In this document: piece by piece, positions 19,001-25,300 of the stretch | How the letters are laid out: every line of letters begins with the position of its first letter | Numbering within the stretch: position 1 is the first letter of the stretch | Source of the DNA: Akkermansiaceae bacterium | GTDB taxonomy: Bacteria > Verrucomicrobiota > Verrucomicrobiia > Verrucomicrobiales > Akkermansiaceae | Direction of reading: 5' to 3' | Assembly: GCA_903888515.1 (NCBI GenBank) | Contig: CAISTY010000231.1 | Location: 1-64,000, forward strand | Length of the DNA stretch: 64,000 nucleotides | Translations under genes and position numbers: made by a program | The notes under the pieces: generated by a model | What the model was told of the DNA's origin: nothing | The model's database searches: none | What the model saw: only the letters and a program-made list of their open reading frames with translations

Positions 19001-21137
19001 GCGCCTCGGGCAAGCCTTCGGTAAACAGCCCGAAAATAGGAAAGGAGCCATAGACCGCCTCCTCAAAGGCCATCTCGGGTGAGTTCGGATCATTCGCAGC
19101 CTGGATCATCTGATAGAGCGTAATGCCGCCGCCCACGCCGATATAGAGTACCGTGGCACCCCAGCTTTTCGGCGACCCTTTTTGGGCGATTTCACCGACT
19201 TTGGCGGGGTTCAATCCGGCGGCTTTGGCCTTGGCCAATTGCCGCAGCACTGCCAGTTCGCTTTCGCGGAAGCCCATCCGCAGGAGTTCCACATCCGCAA
19301 CCGATGAGATCCACTGGACGAGCGCATCCAAATCCGTGGCCATCTGCAATGTGGGCCCCTTGCTGCGGTATTGGCTGAGAATGCGCAGGCTGTCCTCAAG
19401 CGTGGTGCCCGGAGGTGCCATCGAATGAAAGCTGGCCAACTCCGCCAAATCCCGCCGCAATCCGGCGACTGCGGTTTTCATTTCTTCGGTAAGTTCCTTC
19501 TCCGCCTGGGCCATTGCGATGGCTTCGGCGACCGCCTTGTCATTCATGCGTCCCTGTTTTCCGGCCATATCTAACAGGCGAACAAGCATATCCTTCGCGC
19601 CATTCATTTCCTTTTTCGCGCCCTCCGCCATATACTCCAGCAAGGCCGCGTATTCCGCACGATAGGGAATTTCATTGGGCAAGTCCTTGGACAACTGGAG
19701 CAACTGGTTCTGATTGAGCTTCGCGTAGCCGGCCAGTTGTTCCTGGCTCATGAGATAGTCGTAAATCCGATGAAACTCCACATCCAGTTCACGACCTTTG
19801 AGCTTCGCGGCCTGGGACATGATGGAATTGGCATGAATCTGCTCCATCACCTCGACATTGGACATCTTGACGGCTTCCCACAGGATTTCCTGCCCCGCGC
19901 GACTGAACGCGGCTTCATCGGTGCCGAAACGGAGGAGGATTTCCCGCACCGCCGCCAAATCCTCGCGTGACGCCTTGGCAATGACCTCGGCAGTGGTGAT
20001 GATGTTTTCATACGCGGCATGGTTCATCAGGGTCTGCGCATCCGACGGCTTCAATGCCTTGAGCATCCGTTCCAAGCCCTTGGCTTGCTCACGGGCACCA
20101 CGGCTGTCGCGCTGAAGCCACTCGGCATATTCCGTGGCCACCCGTGAGAAATTGAACACGCACTGCAACGGCTCATCCACGGCGAGCCCCAGTTCCTTCA
20201 AAATGTCATCCGACAATCCGCTGATCACGCGTTCCTGTCCGCCTTGCAGGGAGCCCACCTTGTTGACCGACCAGACACGGCCTTTTTTCGTGGCGTAGTC
20301 CGTGGCAAACGCACGGCCCGACTCTCCCGGATAGACTTCAGGATTCAACACCGCCCGCTGCTGCGCCCTGAGATTGCGCAGCAGCAATTCGTTGCTGCTC
20401 TCCCGTAGCAAAGCGGCCCCCTTCTCGGTCGGCAGCTTCCGCGCTTCCTGCAGCAACGATCCTAACTGTTTATATCCGAAATCATCCAGCGTGGAGACGA
20501 AAATCTCGAAGCGTTCGACTGTTAGGCGCACCTGTCTGCCCATGGTGGAAAACACATCATCGCCTTCCACCCCCAGAATCCGGTTGATCTCCTTGTCGAG
20601 CATTCCGTTGAACTCGCGAGCCGCCTCCGGGCCTCCATGCACGATGGCATCCATGTCCCCGGCATTGAGTTCCGTCGCCCATGAGCCCATGGCAATCACG
20701 GCCTGTGTCCGCGCCTGTCCGCCCTGACTGCGCAACATGGCAAGCACGCGTTTCACCACCCGCTGCCGGGCACCCAGAATCTTGTTCACCAACTCCGACT
20801 GCTTGGCGCCTTTGAGACGCCATGCGGCAATCAGTTTGTTAAAATCCTGCGGTTGTGACATCAGATAGAGCATGTCCCGTTCGCTCACTCCGTCCAGGCC
20901 CCGCTTGAGGACAGCGTCCGCAAATTCCAGATAAGTCTTTGGGATGCTTCCTTGATTCAAGACGCCCGCGACCACGTTCGCTCCGGACGGCACGCCCGCT
21001 GGATCCGGTTGGGTTTCCGCCGGACCGGTTTTCGGCGGCGGGGTTTTTTCCCAAGGCAGTTTGAGTTGCGCCACGGAGGTGGCGGCACTGAGCAAGATGA
21101 TGAGGCACGAAACAAGGCGTAGAAACATGGGTTTCAT
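13056..21137 (-). CDS. Giant exported multidomain protein B (about 2,693 aa): LKLPWE motif, helical N-terminus, HEMTHH zincin-like motif, KDPT repeat, PKD/Ig-like modules with Pro-rich linkers
   Basis: ORF 13056..21440; start reassigned to MKPMFLRLVSCLIILLSAATSVAQLKLPWEKTPPPK at 21137; MMHEMTHHIEW; GGKPPYTYSWTS repeated. Confidence 0.85.
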   Translation of the reverse strand: MKPMFLRLVSCLIILLSAATSVAQLKLPWEKTPPPKTGPAETQPDPAGVPSGANVVAGVLNQGSIPKTYLEFADAVLKRGLDGVSERDMLYLMSQPQDFNKLIAAWRLKGAKQSELVNKILGARQRVVKRVLAMLRSQGGQARTQAVIAMGSWATELNAGDMDAIVHGGPEAAREFNGMLDKEINRILGVEGDDVFSTMGRQVRLTVERFEIFVSTLDDFGYKQLGSLLQEARKLPTEKGAALLRESSNELLLRNLRAQQRAVLNPEVYPGESGRAFATDYATKKGRVWSVNKVGSLQGGQERVISGLSDDILKELGLAVDEPLQCVFNFSRVATEYAEWLQRDSRGAREQAKGLERMLKALKPSDAQTLMNHAAYENIITTAEVIAKASREDLAAVREILLRFGTDEAAFSRAGQEILWEAVKMSNVEVMEQIHANSIMSQAAKLKGRELDVEFHRIYDYLMSQEQLAGYAKLNQNQLLQLSKDLPNEIPYRAEYAALLEYMAEGAKKEMNGAKDMLVRLLDMAGKQGRMNDKAVAEAIAMAQAEKELTEEMKTAVAGLRRDLAELASFHSMAPPGTTLEDSLRILSQYRSKGPTLQMATDLDALVQWISSVADVELLRMGFRESELAVLRQLAKAKAAGLNPAKVGEIAQKGSPKSWGATVLYIGVGGGITLYQMIQAANDPNSPEMAFEEAVYGSFPIFGLFTEGLPEALASGMDADGKKLAGQTGMALLEALGLAFPEVGAVALVGYLGFTGGSAISANADERQFIQALYAAMDANGELQTVDGPVLSFAVMPPAEIGKSEDGKRVVMRHTPAFDDCYTPKGAVKLKPLGGKEPYPMALNTALRSYAQRHFWEGNPNLALWEAAVRRYFPDLDLNAVEAWNFSAVAEQAVSVSGKPFRAGAHLVRRYVHERDFLTEAALRQIAGRLATIRSSSGKSADWAKQLAEIDKGLHAGDQLVLAATAEETSFVSGMLEAAATSNTRTEQLANLWKRYLKTYGDALKYLNDRVAKVYEDAGLDVPEGTAFFGLIGVEAKDAPNIQKAYETFNGVFLTAVEDFKMAKGGPVNAKDAFDADVWKRLQNVSLRLLHPGTGARASGLAKEREEILNEIRKHYNTRKPESDVKAAILAEIQIYQKQFDQTGFGAAICLGDPGIFRKAADKNMNRFIVGEEGKKLVDARPDSRAYHATWDYIGLTADIVFPFDPRKLGGANKDRYQQRQTMMHEMTHHIEWLANVKTKTKPHSERNTNYQDMVVNQLKKWADTEQQIQDNKYSPNYVKHLRFLEQELGAMRAGSASDGVPPDSDLENLTGFRVRFEDIRELYLTGKCGPNLQKLASLPPDYEPPDLDDLTKDPIKEPIKEPIKEPIKDPIKNPTKDPTKNPTKDPTKDPTKDPTKDPTKDPTKEPVKDPATNPNTKAGLAQGVTEVILQVDSRPARIGQSIRVNVTLPQTPDLGACRVVWSHGVGNHRSCTIPAKEGGKFQVQVEYFGKDKAGKEYLAARGVCDAVVLFKTKITAPAEVLYSEIFEMSAIPDPLIVPLMDHYSWYGGTLISPTLDGNPSATKNSSVRMQFVPDDHMTSTGADGKPELKPTTITVALADALGNEVDKATQAILVRPARFSTTAGGNWEGGNQGNALDMKRKDVVLKGNAGTGTVSANVHAGWALRSGQEEVDAWLAKIRIEKPNMKSFSIGDFKGYIVEEPLTYKQAAYSGDVGWTAHEGIMAGGAGAVVKGRAAIHFKYSVSSGTASGVEIGKAPYESEGTAARNEARAILDGLKVTADGNIKVVPWTSAKVETPKEMKVTLTAATTKPKYAQAVDVTATVTGGTAPYKYEWTGDHAGKGNKVTFVSRMPGNQKLSVKVTDATGNAALGEVVMTVEATNTTIKGLPAQIVYGQSAEISTNIPANDPSHGAVTDLDGEVASDRHAVWHATPNLTFNPPQGATTHVTFSEMGKIKIWATLHAKDGSTVGEADQAVCEVVAPRISLEFSPSSGAKIGEEVKATLKTAPLVPEELLRIVWLEPATSQKLELNKSGTQISFKAPEPGKPIAFHAVLRVPGSGETIGEVKGTYSGSNYQVTVKVLDPETTRATYWDPVRKAHVSPPKGTFVVDERVRLRAELVGVPKVDEVRWAWKPNEGTNLTADGGNENTASRHEPGSAEVNVIARDKEGRTLGAGTVTFGVVGAESNPAAVPAVPLNVSLPARVQVPQGEKFSLKTQVVGGKPPYTFRWYRNGMLLKLASADGQGTARESASMKVEVVDATGQMQSQTCQLEVLPATATPPLITPPTPPTPVPTPKPPVTLPPPKDPATKVPEKNDDKVPVAAALSVTLNKNLIQVAPAESFRLMAQPAGGKPPYTYSWTSNGSLTEIKTIGLKATRSQDTTFTVNVRDSDGKTATATCQVKVQPATNVNPPEKPTPPPAPDLTKKPPVTLPPTKDPAVKVPAKNDDKSPVAAVLAVTLSQNLIKVAPAESFSLKAQPAGGKPPYTYSWTSDGILTKAKSGAIKATRTKDSSLTVEVRDSAGKTVSATCQIKVQPAATAGPPAKPPTPQPPSKPPVTPPPTQDPATSVADNGKVPPVVKPPVQAGVSAYAGEHPVTLTYSKATPSGITSQTCTLEIKPNGDLKITSTSSLMSDMYGKVDAGGNIKAQAVLGQNSRLFEGRFAGPTSASGKWNYKDSFVGTYGGTWTTTGKTGKP
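16909..17088 (-). repeat. 12-nt tandem repeat encoding [D/E/N]-P-[T/I]-K tetrapeptides
   Basis: DPIKEPIKEPIKEPIKDPIKNPTKDPTKNPTKDPTKDPTK...; DNA unit like ggtccttggtag repeated about 15 times. Confidence 0.95.
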
Positions 21138-21362
21138 CAATTCTTTTCCGGTTGTGGTGAGTCGGGATGCCTGGCATCCGGGTCTCTGGCGATGGCAATT
21201 CGCCGGGATCCGGGCATGAGATTTGCATCCATCTTGTGCAAGGATGCTGCAGATACCCATCGCGGACCGAACTGTCAAGTTTGGAATGGCACGCTGGAAT
21301 GGCACACCATATTTTTCAGGATCGTAGTTGCACAGGCGCATGGAAATGGCTAAGTCACACCA

Positions 21363-22055
21363 ATGAGCTTGCAGGCATTTTGCTCCCAGTGCGGCGCGTC
21401 CCTCGGGGAGGCCGCGAAATTTTGCAGCAAGTGCGGACATCCGTCCGGCAAATCCACAGACGCCGGCGGGAACGCTGCCGGCGGGCTGGCTTGGCAGGCC
21501 GACATGACACTGCTCAATAACCGGTTTTTTCTAGCGGATTTTGCGAAGTGGCTGGGTTGGACCTTGGTGATATCCCTGGCGATTTTCCTGCCGCTTTTTG
21601 GGATTCCCGGAGGGGTGGACGGGGTGTGGACGGCCTTGTTGATCACCGGCATCGGAGCGGTGTTATTGATATTCAGCACGCTGTTGTTTGTGCTGATCAT
21701 GGGCAACCGGGTGCCGATGGAATTCACACTCAACAGTGACGGCATCCAAATGCGGACGGGGTCCAGGCGCATGCAGGGCATCAACCTGATCGCCATCATT
21801 TTCGGCGTGCTGGCACGCAAGCCCGGTGCCATCGGTGCCGGGGCCCTCGGCCTGTCCGGGCAAAACACCCGCATCGCATGGAACGAATTGCGCAAAATCC
21901 AATTCCATCCCGCCCAGCGCGTCATCTTCCTCAAGGGCGGCATCTTGTCGCGCATCCGGCTTTATTGCATCGCGCAAAACTATCAGGCGGTCGCCGCGAT
22001 GGTCGAGGAAAGGGGACTCCAACAATCGCCCCAGGCAAGCATCCTGCGCTGTTAG
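21363..22055 (+). CDS. Zinc-ribbon/TM protein with PH-like C-terminal region
   Basis: FCSQCGASLGEAAKFCSKCG, two TM segments, FTLNSDGIQMRTG...IAWNELRKIQFHPAQRVIFLKGG. Confidence 0.75.
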   Translation: MSLQAFCSQCGASLGEAAKFCSKCGHPSGKSTDAGGNAAGGLAWQADMTLLNNRFFLADFAKWLGWTLVISLAIFLPLFGIPGGVDGVWTALLITGIGAVLLIFSTLLFVLIMGNRVPMEFTLNSDGIQMRTGSRRMQGINLIAIIFGVLARKPGAIGAGALGLSGQNTRIAWNELRKIQFHPAQRVIFLKGGILSRIRLYCIAQNYQAVAAMVEERGLQQSPQASILRC

Positions 22056-22080
22056 TCAAAACGATCACCCTGTATTTCCC

Positions 22081-22455
22081 ATGAACCCTCCAAATCCAAT
22101 CTGTGAGAATTGTGGTGTGCCGGCCAATCCCGGCGCGTGCTTCTGCAAATCATGCGGCCAACCGATAGGGGAGGAGCCAGCCGCCACGCGTCCCAACATG
22201 ACATTCTGGCTGATAGTTCCATTCATCCCCTTCGTGAACTTCCTTGCCTGCTGGTTCGCACCGATGCGCATCGGCCACAAGTTTTTCATGCTCGGCATTG
22301 TGATCGTCTTCTGGACGTGCGTGCTGGTGCCGGAAATCTGCAAGTCCGCGGCTTATTGTTTTGTGGGTTGTTTTTTCGTGGTGTTCTACTATGTGGCCCT
22401 TATCTGGACAACGCCGCCACCGCGTTCATCACGCTGCTCACCCACCTCCCCCTGA
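22081..22455 (+). CDS. Small zinc-ribbon/TM protein
   Basis: MNPPNPICENCGVPANPGACFCKSCGQPIG followed by TM segments. Confidence 0.7.
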   Translation: MNPPNPICENCGVPANPGACFCKSCGQPIGEEPAATRPNMTFWLIVPFIPFVNFLACWFAPMRIGHKFFMLGIVIVFWTCVLVPEICKSAAYCFVGCFFVVFYYVALIWTTPPPRSSRCSPTSP

Positions 22456-22505
22456 CTTTCAAGATCTTGATCGATAAAACAGAATTCAAATTGAAATAAA
22501 CCGCC

Positions 22506-23183
22506 ATGAAACCGCTGCCGATCCGCCTCCTTCCGTTAATCCTCCTGTTTCTATCAGCCACAGGTTCCCAAGCCCAGTTGAAGCTGCCATGGGAGAAATC
22601 ACCGCCGCCCAAGGCGCAACCCGCCCAGCCTAACACACCGCAACCAGCCGATGACGAACCGCCCGCCCGGATCAATTCCCCGGATGGCAATACCGCAGTG
22701 CGCATCCAGCAAAAGGCGATGCCCGGCACCGATGGTGTCACGGATTTTTTCACGCTTGAGATATTGCAGGAAGGCAAGGTGGTGGCCCGCGTTCCGACCG
22801 AAGGATATTTGATCTCTGCTTACTGGAGCGCCGACGGCCGCCTGCTCGCCGTGAACAATCGCCGCGGCAATTCGGGCGATTATCTATGGGTCTTTTCGCT
22901 GCCGGACGGCGCCTGCCTCAAAAAGGCTGACGACGATACAGGCACGCGCTGGTTTGAAACGGCAACCCAGGCAATCGCAGCCAAGATCCAGAACGCCAAG
23001 GCAGATGACGTTTATAAGAGCTGGCTCACCGCGGGCGGATGGTCCGCAAACGGCGAACTGTTACTCAACGTCCGCATCCGTTATCGCGGCAAGGGTGTCG
23101 GCGTTTTCAATTTCTCCGCCCCGGCCGCTTTCAAGAACGGCAAGTGGACCACCATGCCAGGCACGATCCAGGCAGACCCGTGA
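22506..23183 (+). CDS. Secreted protein with LKLPWE motif; WD/beta-propeller-like sequence
   Basis: MKPLPIRLLPLILLFLSATGSQAQLKLPWEKSPPPK; YWSADGRLLAVNNRRGNSGDYLWVFSLPDG. Confidence 0.75.
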   Translation: MKPLPIRLLPLILLFLSATGSQAQLKLPWEKSPPPKAQPAQPNTPQPADDEPPARINSPDGNTAVRIQQKAMPGTDGVTDFFTLEILQEGKVVARVPTEGYLISAYWSADGRLLAVNNRRGNSGDYLWVFSLPDGACLKKADDDTGTRWFETATQAIAAKIQNAKADDVYKSWLTAGGWSANGELLLNVRIRYRGKGVGVFNFSAPAAFKNGKWTTMPGTIQADP

Positions 23184-23225
23184 CGGCCCGTGTATCATGG
23201 CTGCACCACGCGAATGCCATGAACC

Positions 23226-23420
23226 TACTGAGCAGTCCCTGGGTTGGAATACATTCAGTTAGCCGCAAAGAGGCACAGAAACCACAAAAGTAGCGCGGCT
23301 GCGCCTCAGACAGAAGACTTGAAGACAGAAGACAGAAGACCGGAAAACTTGACCTTATTGCGTATCTTGCGCATTTTTGCGGCAAAAAATACTGTAGGGC
23401 AAACCAAGAACTCATCAGTA
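23226..23420 (-). mobile_element. 195-bp MITE-like element, copy 2 (inverted relative to copy 1)
   Basis: Same length and nearly identical sequence to 11598-11792 in inverse orientation; TA at both ends. Confidence 0.85.
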
Positions 23421-23562
23421 GGCAGGGACGCCTTTGCCCTCGCTTCGCTCACGCCATGCCAGAGTGCGCTTCGCGATCCAGTGACCGCCGTTTTGTAAAC
23501 GGCTACCACGTTCCGTGGCGTCCGGGAGAATGGTTAGTGAATGACCGGGCCGGAACGTCATC

Positions 23563-23943
23563 TCATTCCCACCTCATTCTCACGGACCGTTCGGAAAACA
23601 GTTGGATTTCAATGTTGGATTGACACTGTCGATGGACATTTCGGGCGGCGCGTGGTGTGAGGGGGAAGACCATGGGAAGAGGGAGAGAATGGAGAATGAC
23701 GAATGACGATTGTTGATTTTTGATTGGGAAGAGGAAGACCTGGTTGCCATCCACTTCAAAAAGCGCCCGGTAATCCCCGGCCCGCATGCGGTATTCCGGG
23801 AAATGATTGCTGAGGCGTTTCACATCGCCCCGCAAATTCTCTTCCAACCAGCGCAAACGTTCCACCACCCGGGCGAGCTCCGCCTTGGGTAGGCCCTTGA
23901 GATCCTTCTCTGCCTTGGGTTTGAGCTCGATGCGGTAGGTCAT
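23563..23943 (-). CDS. RelE/ParE-family toxin-like protein with divergent/decayed C-terminus; no antitoxin visible
   Basis: MTYRIELKPKAEKDLKGLPKAELARVVERLRWLEENLRGDVKRLSNHFPEYRMRAGDYRALFEVDGNQV. Confidence 0.65.
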   Translation of the reverse strand: MTYRIELKPKAEKDLKGLPKAELARVVERLRWLEENLRGDVKRLSNHFPEYRMRAGDYRALFEVDGNQVFLFPIKNQQSSFVILHSLPLPMVFPLTPRAARNVHRQCQSNIEIQLFSERSVRMRWE

Positions 23944-24148
23944 GGAAGTTCATGCGATGGGGTCAAATATGCGGAGGGTCCGGACGGCGGCCCTGACTGG
24001 GGCCTGCGCTTCACGCCCGCCAGGAAGAATTTCCTGGAAGAATTTCCTTGCGATCTGCCAAAACAATCCCTATGTTTCATTCCGATAGCCAGCCCTCCGG
24101 GTTTCTATCAGATTAACGGAAAATTGAACGCCCCCAACCCCAACCCCC

Positions 24149-24323
24149 ATGGAGTAATGGAGTAATGGAGTAGTGGAAGAGGGAGTGATGGAGTATTGGA
24201 GTAGTGGAGTAATGTGCGAAACGTCATCTCTTCCACCACTCCAATACTCCAATACTCCACCACTCCAATACTCCAATACTCCAATACTCCAATACTCCTC
24301 TCTTCCACCACTCCACCACTCCA
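24149..24323. repeat. Octanucleotide repeat in inverted arms, (GGAGTANT)n then (CCANTACT)n, ending at the next start codon
   Basis: ggagtaatggagtaatggagtagtgg ... ccaatactccaatactccaccactccaatactcc. Confidence 0.9.
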
Positions 24324-25154
24324 ATGAAAAACAACCATCACGCCCACCGTCCATACACTTCGCTTGTCCGCTCCGCTCTTGGCCTGATATTCATCGCCAC
24401 GTCCATCGGGTGCGCTCCCAAATCCGCCTGGGATGGCAAATACCGTGCCGACCGCAAGGAGCGGCTGACGCGTGGATGCACCTTCTACTTCGATGGTGCC
24501 GGTGGCGGCACCACAAAGTCTAACTACGCGGAGGGTGTCGTGGAGGGCATGCTTGCGGCGGGATACCGTGGCGCGGGTGAGCTTGTCTCCTGGGAGACCG
24601 GCAAGGGCTTGATGGCGGATCAGTATGCCAGCGTCGCCTACAAGCGGACCAAGGCGCAGGCGGGTGCCGTCCGCATCCGGAACTATCAGAAGGAACACCC
24701 CGCCGCGCCGGTGAACCTGCTCGGTTTCTCCGCCGGCACGGCCGAGGCCATCTTCGCACTCGAGGTGCTGCCGGAGACGGCGCCGGTGGATCAGGTCGTC
24801 TTGTTAGGCACATCCATCAGCCGTGACTACGACATGACCGAGGCGCTCAAGCGGGTGAAATACAAATTGTATATCTTCACCTCCACCCACGACCAAATGC
24901 TCGGGACACTGATGCCGCTCTCAGGAACCGCCGACCGGAAGTTCCACGACCCCGGCGCGGGCATCAAAGGATTTGTCCTCCCCGCCGGTGCCTCCGCCGC
25001 CACCCGCCAGCTATATGCTAACAAGATCGTCACCATCCCCTACTCCGGGGATTTCCGCAAAGACAAGGACATGGGACACCACTTCGACAATGTGAAGATG
25101 GAATTCATCCGTGACCAGGTGGCTCCCCTGCTCATCGGCCGGCCCGCCCGTTGA
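24324..25154 (+). CDS. Lipoprotein alpha/beta-hydrolase-like protein
   Basis: Lipobox-like ...ATSIGCAPKS; nucleophile elbow GFSAGT. Confidence 0.65.
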   Translation: MKNNHHAHRPYTSLVRSALGLIFIATSIGCAPKSAWDGKYRADRKERLTRGCTFYFDGAGGGTTKSNYAEGVVEGMLAAGYRGAGELVSWETGKGLMADQYASVAYKRTKAQAGAVRIRNYQKEHPAAPVNLLGFSAGTAEAIFALEVLPETAPVDQVVLLGTSISRDYDMTEALKRVKYKLYIFTSTHDQMLGTLMPLSGTADRKFHDPGAGIKGFVLPAGASAATRQLYANKIVTIPYSGDFRKDKDMGHHFDNVKMEFIRDQVAPLLIGRPAR

Positions 25155-25300
25155 CCCATCACCCCGCCGCGCGGACCATCGGTCACGAATCTTTCACACG
25201 TGTGGATGGTATTTCCTCGCCGCGGCTATTTTGATTCGTTAATCTTTCGTTTGTCTGTGAAAAATCGAGATAGGCACGACCCACCCCGCAAACCAACCGT

